Under the pieces are notes generated by a model, which made no database searches, was not told the DNA's origin, and saw nothing but the letters and a program-made list of their open reading frames with translations. Positions 16,831 through 24,356 of a DNA stretch of 37,189 bases are shown piece after piece. The stretch is from the NCBI GenBank assembly GCA_964436865.1, contig CAYTFK010000031.1, forward strand, positions 1 through 37,189, read 5' to 3'. The position numbers and the translations under genes were made by a program. The stretch is from JAXGPP01 sp964436865 (GTDB lineage Bacteria; Planctomycetota; Planctomycetia; Pirellulales; Thermoguttaceae). Positions within the stretch are counted from its first letter, which is position 1, and each line of letters opens with the position of its first letter.

Positions 16831-17886
16831 CTACTTTCTTCCGTTCGAATGCGCCGGTTGTGAGCGCTCCAGCAGGTGATTGACCTCCGCCTGCAGTTGC
16901 TTGAGCTGACGCCGCATCTCGGGCAGCTTGGCCAGTGCTGCTTGCTTGATCATCTGCTCCCGTTCCGGCGTGGCGGGAATGCCGACCATCCGGGCGTCGG
17001 CCGGCACATCGTTGATCACTCCCGCCATGGCGCCGAGTATCGCCCGATCGCCAATCCGGACGTGGTCGCGCACGCCGACTTGCCCTGCCATGACGACATA
17101 GTCGCCCGTCGTGGTGCTGCCGGCGATCCCCACCTGGGCGCAAAGCATGTTGTGTTTGCCGATGGTGCAGTTGTGGGCGACCATCACCTGGTTGTCGATC
17201 TTGGTTCCCGCGCCGATGGTCGTCGGTCCATAGGTGCCGCGGTCGATCGTCGAACCGGCGCCGATCTCCACGTCCGACTCGACGACCACGTTACCCAATT
17301 GGGCCGAGAGCCGATGCCCGGTCTGGTCGCTCGAGTAGCCAAAACCGTAGGCCCCCAGAACGGCCCCGGCATGGATCACCGACCGCGCCCCGATCACCGT
17401 GTTTTCATAGAGCACTACGTTCGGGAATATGGTCACATCGTCGCCGATTTTGCAGCCGGCCAGGATGTGGACTCCCGGATAGATCGTCGCCCGATCGCCA
17501 ATTTCCACGTCGTCCCCCACGGTGGCCAGGGGGTGGATGTCGACATCGCATCCGAGTCGCGCGGTTGGGCTGACAACGGCTTGCGGGCTGATGCCGATCC
17601 GCCTTGCCCGCCGCGGCGGGTGAAAATGGGCGACGATCGTGGCGAACGCCCGGTGTACGTCGTCGACGCGGACCATCGGCAGGCGTCCCGACTCCAATCC
17701 ACGCGGTACCACAACGGCGGTCGCCTGGCTGTCGGCCAGCAGGTGCTGTTTGTCGGCCCGGTCGATGAGAGTGATGTCGCCCGAATGGGCCTTGGTGAGC
17801 GTTGCTGCGCCGAGGATCGCCAGCCCGCCGTCGCCGACCACCTCACCCCCGACCAGCGCCGCCAACTCGTGAAGGGTGGCCTGCAT
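16831..17886 (-). CDS. lpxD: UDP-3-O-acylglucosamine N-acyltransferase LpxD
   Basis: LpxD adds the second, amide-linked hydroxyacyl chain from acyl-ACP to UDP-3-O-acylglucosamine in lipid A synthesis, in the cytoplasm at the membrane. The 351-residue protein has a family-typical N-terminal uridine-binding domain (1-95). A long left-handed beta-helix built from hexapeptide repeats (about 100-290) contains the catalytic histidine H238 in VMVAHNCTIG and the YGFGY segment near 180. A C-terminal helix (310-345) includes KLPEMRRQLKQLQAEV. The ATG at 17886, with AAAGGA nine bases before it, gives the usual family length; an ATG at 17916 would add ten residues. lpxI follows after 14 bases. The gene diverges from a glycosyltransferase run across a 248-base gap. 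Confidence 0.94.
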   Translation of the reverse strand: MQATLHELAALVGGEVVGDGGLAILGAATLTKAHSGDITLIDRADKQHLLADSQATAVVVPRGLESGRLPMVRVDDVHRAFATIVAHFHPPRRARRIGISPQAVVSPTARLGCDVDIHPLATVGDDVEIGDRATIYPGVHILAGCKIGDDVTIFPNVVLYENTVIGARSVIHAGAVLGAYGFGYSSDQTGHRLSAQLGNVVVESDVEIGAGSTIDRGTYGPTTIGAGTKIDNQVMVAHNCTIGKHNMLCAQVGIAGSTTTGDYVVMAGQVGVRDHVRIGDRAILGAMAGVINDVPADARMVGIPATPEREQMIKQAALAKLPEMRRQLKQLQAEVNHLLERSQPAHSNGRK

Positions 17887-18134
17887 TCCTGGGCGTCCTT
17901 TCCACAAAGAATCCATCTCACGCCGCCATCCGAGAAGCGCATCTGGCGCGGCAGCCAAAGGACCGCATGGTACCCCAGGTTGCCGCCGGGTGGCAAGAGC
18001 ATTGAGGCTCTAACGGCAACCCGGCTACCCCCGACCGCCTCGGTTTCGCAAACTGCCATTGTCCCCCCGGTGTCCCGCGCGGTATACGTTCTCGGCTGAG
18101 ACCCAGGATCCCGCTGGCGCGGGCAGCTTTCCGG

Positions 18135-19109
18135 ATGAGTATTTCGGTCGTCATTCCCATCTACAACGAGCGGGACAACATCCTGCCGCTCTACCAGGCC
18201 ATCGTGCGGTCGCTGGAGCCGCTCCACGAGGCGTGGGAGATCGTCTTCGTCGACGACGGTTCCGGCGACGGCAGTCAGGCGCAGTTGGAGAACCTCGCCG
18301 CGGTCGATCGCCGCGTCCGCATCATTGAGCTCCGCCGCAACTACGGGCAGACGGCCGCCATCCAGGCGGGAGTCGGCGAGGCGACGGGCGACGTCGTCGT
18401 GATGCTCGACGGCGATCTGCAGAACGACCCGGCCGACATCCCGATGATGCTCGCCAAGCTGGCGGAGGGGTATGACGTCGTTCACGGCTGGCGCAGGGAC
18501 CGTCAGGACGCGTGGCTCAATCGCCGGTTGCCCTCGCTGATCGCCAACCGCATCATCTCCCGCGCCACCGGCTTCCCGGTGCACGATCTCGGTTGCACGC
18601 TCAAGGCGATCCGGCGCGAGATCGCCCAGGAGCTGGAACTGTACGGCGAGATGCACCGTTTCATCCCGATCCTCGCCCACTGGCACGGCGCCCGCTGCGT
18701 CGAGGTCGTTACCCGGCACCATCCGCGGCGCTTCGGCAAGACCAAGTACGGCATCGGCCGCACGCCGCGGGTACTTCTGGACCTGATCACCGTCAAGTTC
18801 ATGCTCGACTATCTCGCCAGCCCGATGAAGCTGTTCGGGATGATCGGCCTGGTTTGCGGCGCGGCGGGACTGCTGTCGGGGCTGGCGACCCTGTTGATGA
18901 AGATCGTGGGGGGCGTCGACATGACCGGCAATCCGCTGCTGCTGCTCACGGCGCTGTGCGCGATGATCGGCATGCAGTTCTTCAGCCTGGGCCTGATCGG
19001 CGAGGTGTGCGTGCGGATTTACTACAGCCGCGACCGCCGCAAGAACTACGCGGTCCGCCGCCGGGTGAATTTCGATGAGGAGACCATCCGATTCCGCCGC
19101 GTCGGATGA
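18135..19109 (+). CDS. Family 2 glycosyltransferase, polyprenyl-phosphate type (DPMS/ArnC-like)
   Basis: The enzyme is expected to load a sugar from a nucleotide donor onto undecaprenyl phosphate at the inner membrane. The GT-A catalytic domain fills 1-220: VVIPIYNERDN (5-15), VDDGSGDG (39-46), the metal-binding DGD at 92-94 followed by LQNDP, and GWRRDRQD (118-125). Two membrane segments lie at about 232-256 and 270-294, the arrangement of ArnC, GtrB and Dpm1-like proteins. No strong ribosome-binding site precedes the ATG. The next gene, an ArnT-like transferase that would use such a lipid-linked donor, begins 36 bases later, so the two probably act in sequence. The sugar is not known. Confidence 0.88.
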   Translation: MSISVVIPIYNERDNILPLYQAIVRSLEPLHEAWEIVFVDDGSGDGSQAQLENLAAVDRRVRIIELRRNYGQTAAIQAGVGEATGDVVVMLDGDLQNDPADIPMMLAKLAEGYDVVHGWRRDRQDAWLNRRLPSLIANRIISRATGFPVHDLGCTLKAIRREIAQELELYGEMHRFIPILAHWHGARCVEVVTRHHPRRFGKTKYGIGRTPRVLLDLITVKFMLDYLASPMKLFGMIGLVCGAAGLLSGLATLLMKIVGGVDMTGNPLLLLTALCAMIGMQFFSLGLIGEVCVRIYYSRDRRKNYAVRRRVNFDEETIRFRRVG

Positions 19110-19145
19110 GACTCTCGTTCCCGCGCCAACCGATGTGAGCGCCTT

Positions 19146-20843
19146 ATGGATGAGCCCGAAGCACGCTGGTATCGCGAGTGGGAACTGTGGCTCACCATCG
19201 CCGTGGTGGCGGTGCTCTACTTCTGCCGCCTCGACGCGATCACCATCCGCGGCGAGGAGTCGCGCCGTGCCCGAGTGGCGGTCGAGATGATCGACTCGGG
19301 CAACTGGATCGTCCCCACGCAGCAAGGAGAGCTTTACTTCAGCCGGCCGCCGCTGCAGAACTGGGCGATCGGGCTGGCGGGCCTGGTGCGGGGGGAAGTC
19401 GACGCGCTGGCCATCCGCCTGCCGAGCGCCATGGCGACGCTGTTGACCACGATCATTGTCTACGGGTACGCGCGAAGCTGGCTGTCGCGGCTCGGAGCGC
19501 TTACGGCGGCGATGGCGTTTGCGAGCATGGTCGAAGTCCTCAAGCTCGGCCGCCTTGGCGAGACGGAGGCGGTCTTCACCGCCACGCTGGGTGGCGCGCT
19601 GATGGTGTGGCACTGGGGCCACTCGAAAGGCTGGCGGCCGGTGTGGACCTGGAGCCTGGCGTATCTGCTGGCCGCGTGGGCTACGCTGGCGAAGGGGCCG
19701 CAGGCGCCCGTTTACTTCGGCGGCTCGATTCTCGTCTTTCTTGCCCTCACGCGCGACTGGCGGTACTTGTTCAGTTGGTCGCATTTTGCCGGTCTCGGTG
19801 TGTTTCTCATCGCGTGGGGCGCGTGGCATGTGCCGTATCAGCTTGCGGTCGGCTGGGACAACGTGCTGGCCATGTACACGACGACCACCGGCCAGCGGTT
19901 CATCGATCGGCGGCTCAGCCGGCTTATCGAGCATCTGTTGGTCTTTCCGGTCGAACTGGCCGGCTGCCTCCTTCCGTGGTCGTTCCTTTTGCTGGCATAC
20001 CTGCACCGCGACTTCCGCCGGGCGATCGGCGCGGCGCGGCCGCATGTGATATTCCTGATGGGCTGTTTCGCGGTCGCCTTTCCGACCTGCTGGTTTGTGG
20101 CGATGGCCAATACGCGATACCTGATGCCGCTCAGTCCGTGCCTGGCGTGCCTGGCCGGGCTGGTGGCCGACCGTTGCTGGCATGCCGGGCGGGAGGCGAG
20201 CTGGCGGGTGATCTGGCCGTGGTTCGTCACCATCCATGCGCTGGTGGCAGCCGGCACGGCGGTGACGATCGTGGTGGCAAGCCTCGTCGGGCCGCTTTCG
20301 TTCCCCCTCGGGCAGCCGTTGTGGTTCGCTCTGCCGATGGCCGGCGTGATGCTGGCGACGGCCGCGGCTCTGTTCTGGGCGCGCACGGCAAGCGACGCCG
20401 CGCGGCGGCTGGCGGGGGTGCTGGGAATCGTCGTATTGATCGGCGGCACCTATGTGACCGTGGGGCTGAATGTTCAGATCCGGCTGAGCGAGTTTTCGGC
20501 GCCGCGGGCGGTCGCGGCGATCAAGCGGAGCCTGCCGCCCGGCACTCGATTGGTGAGCGTGGGCCGGGTGGATCACCTGTTCGCGTACTACTACCGCGAC
20601 CTCATCCCGGTCGCCGACCGCTCGGCGGCCACGGTGGAAAACGGGCCGCCGAACGAGTACTTTTGCTATGATAGGCGTACGGTGTCTCCCGAGCTGATCC
20701 GCTTTCCGCACCAGATCGTCGCCACGGTGAACTGCGAACGCAACTTCAACGACAAAGTGAAGCGCTTGATGGTGATCGCGCGGCGGCTGCCGGCGACCGC
20801 TGTTCACCGAGGCCGGCTGGCGGACGTTCCCCAGAGGCGATGA
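19146..20843 (+). CDS. ArnT/PMT-like membrane glycosyltransferase (GT39/GT83 type)
   Basis: This 565-residue integral membrane protein has about eleven hydrophobic segments. The first outside loop after segment 1 contains the acidic motif GEESRRARVAVEM, the position where ArnT and protein mannosyltransferases carry their catalytic Asp or Glu next to an Arg. The nearby YFSRPPLQNW matches the family pattern of a loop contacting the polyprenyl phosphate. A soluble C-terminal domain starts near 460. Such enzymes transfer a sugar from a polyprenyl-phosphate carrier to lipid A, protein or glycan on the outer face of the inner membrane. The upstream GT2 could make the donor, and lpxD/lpxI are divergent neighbours, so lipid A decoration is a reasonable guess but not shown. 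The next gene starts eight bases after the stop. Confidence 0.85.
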   Translation: MDEPEARWYREWELWLTIAVVAVLYFCRLDAITIRGEESRRARVAVEMIDSGNWIVPTQQGELYFSRPPLQNWAIGLAGLVRGEVDALAIRLPSAMATLLTTIIVYGYARSWLSRLGALTAAMAFASMVEVLKLGRLGETEAVFTATLGGALMVWHWGHSKGWRPVWTWSLAYLLAAWATLAKGPQAPVYFGGSILVFLALTRDWRYLFSWSHFAGLGVFLIAWGAWHVPYQLAVGWDNVLAMYTTTTGQRFIDRRLSRLIEHLLVFPVELAGCLLPWSFLLLAYLHRDFRRAIGAARPHVIFLMGCFAVAFPTCWFVAMANTRYLMPLSPCLACLAGLVADRCWHAGREASWRVIWPWFVTIHALVAAGTAVTIVVASLVGPLSFPLGQPLWFALPMAGVMLATAAALFWARTASDAARRLAGVLGIVVLIGGTYVTVGLNVQIRLSEFSAPRAVAAIKRSLPPGTRLVSVGRVDHLFAYYYRDLIPVADRSAATVENGPPNEYFCYDRRTVSPELIRFPHQIVATVNCERNFNDKVKRLMVIARRLPATAVHRGRLADVPQRR

Positions 20844-20850
20844 ACCGATC

Positions 20851-22134
20851 ATGACTTCACCCGGCCCCTTTCCGCAGATTTTCCGCGTGCGGCAGCGTTT
20901 CGAGGGGCCGACCCTGGAGGACGTGCCGGGTGAAGTCGGGCGGCAGCTTGCACGGCTCGAGCTGGCGGCCGCCGTCCGTCCGGGGCAGAGCGTGGCCGTT
21001 ACGGCGGGCAGCCGGGGGATCGCCCACCTCGCCGAGATCCTCCGCGCGGTGGTCGGGCATCTGCGATCGCTGGGGCTTAAGCCGTTCATCGTGCCGGCGA
21101 TGGGGAGCCATGGGGGCGGCACGGCCGACGGCCAGCGGGAAGTGGTCGAGTCGTACGGCGTGACGGAGTCGTTCGTCGGCTGCCCGATCCGCGCGAGCAT
21201 GGAGACGGTGGTCGTCTGCCAGACGGCCGAGGGTTTTCCGGTGCACTTCGACCGGCTGGCGTACGAGGCCGACCATGTGGTGGTGGTGAATCGCGTGAAG
21301 CCCCACACCCGGTTCGTCGGCCCGATCGAGAGCGGGCTGATGAAGATGCTGCTCATCGGCCTGGGCAAACGGAACGGGGCCGAGGTCTACCACCGCGCGA
21401 TCGACGACTACAGCTTCGCCCAGATCATCCACAGCGTGGTGGGCGAGGTGTTTGCCAAGTGCCACATCCTGGCCGGGCTGGCGATCGTGGAGAACGCGCG
21501 GGACGAAACGGCGCGAATCGAGGCGGTGCGACCGAGGGATTTCGATCGCCGCGAGGCGGAACTGCTCGTGCTGGCCAAGCGGTGGATGGCGCGGCTGCCG
21601 TTCGATGAAGTCGACGTGCTCGTGATCGACCGCATCGGCAAGAATATCAGCGGCACCGGGTTGGACACGAACGTGGTCGGCCGCAAGTTCAACGATCATC
21701 GCGCCGTCGAGGGAGAACGCCCCCGGGTGCGCTCGATCGCCATTCGCGGGCTCACGGCCGAGACGCATGGCAACGCGGTGGGGCTGGGGATTGCCGAGTT
21801 CTGCCGCTCGCAACTGCTGCGCGAGATGGATGTGGCGGCCACCCGGCTCAACGCGATCACGGCGGCTCACGTCTCGGCGGCCATGCTGCCGCTGGATTAC
21901 GAGACCGACGGCGAGATGCTCGACGTCGCACTGGCGGGGCGCGGCCTGGCCGATCGTTCGGCGGCGAGGCTGTTGTGGATTGCGGACACGCTCGACCTGG
22001 CCGAGATCGAATGCTCGGCCGCCTATCTTGCCGAAGCCCGGCAGCGTGAGGATCTGGAGATCCTCACCCCCACCCGTGACATGCCGTTTGACGGGGAGGG
22101 GAATCTGCCGGAAGTCAGGAATTGGCCTGGCTGA
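20851..22134 (+). CDS. LarA-like (DUF2088) nickel-pincer racemase-family protein
   Basis: The 427 residues resemble the lactate racemase LarA superfamily, whose members isomerise 2-hydroxy acids using a nickel-pincer nucleotide bound to a lysine. Candidate cofactor and catalytic residues are all present: H87 in PAMGSHGG, H152 in KPHTRF, K165 in ESGLMKM and H181 in EVYHRA. Their spacing (65, 13, 16) is close to that of LarA as I recall it (66, 10, 16). The N-terminal half has the nucleotide-binding look of the family (VAVTAGSRGIAHL). No larB, larC or larE cofactor genes are visible here. It follows the ArnT-like gene by eight bases and is almost certainly cotranscribed. The substrate is unknown and is probably not lactate, since the family is broad. 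Confidence 0.83.
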   Translation: MTSPGPFPQIFRVRQRFEGPTLEDVPGEVGRQLARLELAAAVRPGQSVAVTAGSRGIAHLAEILRAVVGHLRSLGLKPFIVPAMGSHGGGTADGQREVVESYGVTESFVGCPIRASMETVVVCQTAEGFPVHFDRLAYEADHVVVVNRVKPHTRFVGPIESGLMKMLLIGLGKRNGAEVYHRAIDDYSFAQIIHSVVGEVFAKCHILAGLAIVENARDETARIEAVRPRDFDRREAELLVLAKRWMARLPFDEVDVLVIDRIGKNISGTGLDTNVVGRKFNDHRAVEGERPRVRSIAIRGLTAETHGNAVGLGIAEFCRSQLLREMDVAATRLNAITAAHVSAAMLPLDYETDGEMLDVALAGRGLADRSAARLLWIADTLDLAEIECSAAYLAEARQREDLEILTPTRDMPFDGEGNLPEVRNWPG

Positions 22135-22313
22135 AGGCTGGCTGGTTTGATTCCCGCTGAGACTCATGACGTGCTGCGCTTTCTGTACGCGCCGGGGGCT
22201 GGGACTGCACGCGCACCGACCGACGCATTCAAAGGAACCAGCGATGGAGTGCTGAAGGGTGGGCACCCCCCGTTGATGCGCAACAACAAACGAATTGTTG
22301 CGATTCGTGTGTC

Positions 22314-22337
22314 GCGGGGCGCGGCGGCAAGTGCAAG
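22314..22337. repeat. 24-bp direct repeat, copy A
   Basis: Sequence beginning gcggggcgcggcggcaagtg and ending caag, identical to the copy at 22500-22523. An inverted repeat (ACGAAT/ATTCGT) lies just upstream. Confidence 0.9.
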
Positions 22338-22499
22338 CGGTGGAGGAATTTCGCACTTGGCGTGTGAGCGCAACTTCATACGTACTGTGAGGTACGTGTT
22401 GCAGTTGGCGTCCATCGCCATCTACCCGGGGGGCCGCGCGGATGGAACATTGTTGCATCGAAGCGAAACGCCCTTGAGGGTGTTTCGGTTGGATACGCC

Positions 22500-22523
22500 G
22501 CGGGGCGCGGCGGCAAGTGCAAG
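22500..22523. repeat. 24-bp direct repeat, copy B
   Basis: Perfect match to the copy 186 bases upstream. It is preceded by a longer hairpin (CGAAAC...GTTTCG, about 22464-22488). Confidence 0.9.
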
Positions 22524-22833
22524 GCAGATAGGGCTTTCTGTCCATGCGGCTCAACGCAAGTGAAACCACCCTTTTGGCTTCAGTGTTGAAGTTCGTAGAG
22601 GGGTAGGCGGACTCCGCTGTTGCTGACGCGCGGTGTTGAAATGGGAGCCCGCGGCCCGCGAAACAATACGCGCGCAGGGGGAGTGTGGCGGCAGCGCATG
22701 ACTTGCGCCGAAAGAGGCGTGTTCAAATTGTCAAACATCGGTTACGAGCGCCGCCAGGGGCGCCGGCGAGCTTGGCTGACCGAAGGGCCGATGACCATGG
22801 CCGCCAGTGGCAGGCATCAAGCGTCTCGCGGGA

Positions 22834-22852
22834 TATAGTATACTATAGTATA
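22834..22852. promoter_or_regulatory. Two overlapping 14-bp AT-rich palindromes, operator-like
   Basis: TATAGTATACTATA (22834-22847) and TATACTATAGTATA (22839-22852) are each perfect palindromes and overlap by nine bases, equivalent to two tandem TATAGTATAc/t units. An almost pure A/T block of this kind is striking in such GC-rich DNA. It resembles operators of small autoregulated loci such as toxin-antitoxin modules, or a promoter region. No such gene is intact beside it; a 63-codon frame starts at 22860 but is not recognised. Confidence 0.4.
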
Positions 22853-23010
22853 TGTATCCATGTCAAGAGCCAAAATGGCCAGGAAGAGAAGAAAATTGGA
22901 TGCTGCCGGAGAGGGAGAAGGGAAGTTGAGTACGGTTGGAGGAATTCGCTTCGCGGGAGGGCCACACGAGGGCGGAGATTTGAAGCGGAAAGGGGGCACA
23001 AGCGGAAAGA

Positions 23011-23078
23011 GTCAGGTCTTCACACATGACTTGTCCTCGTCGGGCCCATGACCCGAAAGTTAAATGTCAAGACCTGAC
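23011..23078. repeat. REP/IS200-type inverted repeat element
   Basis: Ten-base perfect arms GTCAGGTCTT (23011-23020) and AAGACCTGAC (23069-23078) enclose an inner hairpin TCGGG/CCCGA (23040-23044 with 23052-23056). The outer arm followed by CCC resembles termini I associate with REP-associated tyrosine transposase (IS200/RAYT) elements, here without a transposase. Identification as a mobile-element relic is from memory of such sequences, not a search. Confidence 0.5.
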
Positions 23079-23137
23079 CCCATCTCTCCCATATCCCATA
23101 TCTCACAAATTTCCAGCGGTTTGAATCCGAATTCAGT

Positions 23138-23299
23138 CGCCCGGCGAAGATGCTAGCGTAGATGACGGCAGAGGGGTGCGAAGTGAAGACCGCGGTGCGG
23201 GGCCGCAAGGTCAAGGTCGACGACGCGAACGCCGTGAAGAGGGATATCGCCACCTCCAAGGGCGTAATCGTTATCGACTCGGCAATCATGCTGAAGTAG
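23138..23299 (+). pseudogene. Fasciclin (FAS1) domain protein, C-terminal remnant
   Basis: Translation gives RPAKMLA, an in-frame TAG at 23159-23161, then MTAEGCEVKTAVRGRKVKVD and on to the stop at 23297. This corresponds to the end of a FAS1 adhesion domain: the segment of the type PGKVMA, then the strand KVKVDDANAVKRDIATSKG, then GVIVIDS where intact proteins read GVIHVIDSVLLP. The usual histidine of that strand is lost and the N-terminal two thirds of the domain are missing. A perfect terminator follows 28 bases later, as expected at the end of a once-functional gene. FAS1 proteins are secreted or surface cell-adhesion proteins. The identification rests on motif recognition. Confidence 0.72.
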
Positions 23300-23326
23300 G
23301 GGAGAGGGCTGGGGCGGAGTAGTGCG

Positions 23327-23349
23327 GGGGACCGCAGCGGTCCCCTTTT
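23327..23349 (+). terminator. Rho-independent terminator after the FAS1 remnant
   Basis: GGGGACC (23327-23333) pairs perfectly with GGTCCCC (23339-23345) around a five-base loop and is followed by TTTTC. Confidence 0.85.
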
Positions 23350-23534
23350 CTGTTGCACGCATATGCGGCGGGCAATCCACCGCGCGCCGGCGGCCCAGTG
23401 CGAGTTGACTGTCGCCGTCCTGGAAGATGAATGGGACGACCTGTTCCGAGCAGCCCTGGAGCGGCGCGAACTGATGCACGGCGATCGCGCGCCAGCCAGT
23501 GACTGAGGACGCCAGCGACAATCAGGAGCAACCG

Positions 23535-24284
23535 ATGAATAGCTCAGCAAATTCTGTCGTACATCTCATTCTGGGTGCTGCGGGAGGCATCGGTTCGGCC
23601 CTATCTCGACGCTTGACGGCCGCGGGCGCCACCGTCGCTCTGGCGGGCAGAGCGTCGGAGCGACTGGACGGACTGGCCCAAGAACTTGCAGCCGGCAAGT
23701 GGCACCTGGACGTTGGTGATCCGGCCAGCGTAGAAAACGTGGTCCGGGAGGTGCAGGAGCGATTTGGCCGGATCGATGGTGTCGCGAACTGCATCGGTTC
23801 GCTGCTGCTCAAGCCGGCCCACCTGACCAGCTTCGAGGAGTGGAACGGAGTTATTTCCGCCAATCTCACCTCGGCTTTCGCGGTCGTACGTGCGGCCGCC
23901 AAAGCGATGCAGTCGCAGGGCGGATCGATCGTCTTGCTGTCGTCGGCCGCGGCGCGGATTGGCCTGGCGAATCACGAGGCGATCGCGGCGGCCAAAGCCG
24001 GCGTGATCGGGCTTATGCTGTCCGCAGCAGCGACCTACGCAGCGAAGGGAATTCGAATCAACGCGGTCGCTCCAGGCCTGGTGCGCACACCCATGACCCG
24101 GCGAATCTGGGACAATCCCAAGTCCGCCGAGGCCTCCCAGGCGATGCATGCATTGGGCCGCCTTGGCGAACCCGACGATGTTGCCTCGCTGATCGCCTGG
24201 CTCCTCGACCCGTCGAATTCCTGGGTGACCGGGCAGGTCATCGGCGTCGATGGCGGCTTGGGATCGGTGCGCAGCCGTACGTGA
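23535..24284 (+). CDS. SDR-family protein with substituted catalytic tyrosine
   Basis: The 249 residues are a classical-length short-chain dehydrogenase/reductase. The dinucleotide-binding motif is LGAAGGIG (13-20), the strand ending NCIGSL sits where the NAG motif normally is, the serine pair S136/S137 is in place, and the C-terminal APGLVRTPMTRR and VDGG segments are typical. The YxxxK motif reads IAAAK (I150/K154), so the catalytic tyrosine is replaced by isoleucine. The ATG at 23535 has CAGGAG eight bases upstream; the frame could be extended 12 codons but without a site. Substrate is unknown. It may be a non-catalytic or atypical member. Broken gene remnants lie on both sides, which hints at a decaying or recently rearranged neighbourhood. 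Confidence 0.88.
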   Translation: MNSSANSVVHLILGAAGGIGSALSRRLTAAGATVALAGRASERLDGLAQELAAGKWHLDVGDPASVENVVREVQERFGRIDGVANCIGSLLLKPAHLTSFEEWNGVISANLTSAFAVVRAAAKAMQSQGGSIVLLSSAAARIGLANHEAIAAAKAGVIGLMLSAAATYAAKGIRINAVAPGLVRTPMTRRIWDNPKSAEASQAMHALGRLGEPDDVASLIAWLLDPSNSWVTGQVIGVDGGLGSVRSRT

Positions 24285-24356
24285 GAGAAGAAGTCGTCGA
24301 AACGGCGACGACACTTGCCCTCGCGGGCCAGTCGCAAGCCGCAAGGAGATCAACAC

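Larger units (their letters stand above)
22257..22578. other. Candidate structured RNA or decayed repeat element
   Basis: A dense run of inverted repeats can be paired by eye: GGGTG/CACCC (22257-22268), ACGAAT/ATTCGT in front of the first 24-bp repeat, CAAGTGC/GCACTTG spanning that repeat and the sequence after it, ACGTAC/GTACGT near 22380-22396, and CGAAAC-CCCT/AGGG-GTTTCG in front of the second repeat (about 22464-22488). Each 24-bp repeat copy is therefore preceded by its own, differently sequenced hairpin, a pattern that points to conserved structure more than conserved coding. No known RNA family is recognised. The strand of any transcript is undetermined, and repeat-element decay is the alternative. 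Confidence 0.35.
22135..23137. other. Hairpin-rich intergenic DNA without a supported gene
   Basis: About 1 kb with no convincing protein gene. It includes two copies of a 24-bp repeat, many small inverted repeats, an AT-rich double palindrome and a REP-like inverted repeat, listed separately. Frames at 22147-22563 and 22860-23051 were examined; neither has a usable ribosome-binding site or a recognisable product. The first frame is open across both repeat copies, which code for RGAAASA there. Confidence 0.6.

Noticed and set aside
17433..21368. 1311-codon minus-strand open frame
   Set aside because: It runs antisense through lpxD's other frame and the GT2 and ArnT-like genes. Arg/Pro/His/Gln-rich composition without domains marks it as a GC-driven shadow.
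22314..22523. CRISPR array
   Set aside because: Only two copies of the 24-bp repeat, 162 bases between them, different hairpins in front of each and no cas genes.
22147..22563. 138-codon frame across the 24-bp repeats
   Set aside because: No ribosome-binding site or recognisable product. Repeats within it are explained better at DNA or RNA level, though it cannot be fully excluded.
20857..22569. 570-codon minus-strand frame
   Set aside because: Shadow of the LarA-like gene continued into the repeat region. Its CRRAPR repeats merely reflect the 24-bp DNA repeat.
23363..23506. 47-codon frame after the FAS1 terminator
   Set aside because: Somewhat acidic and protein-like, but it has no ribosome-binding site and no recognised similarity; it could be another gene fragment.
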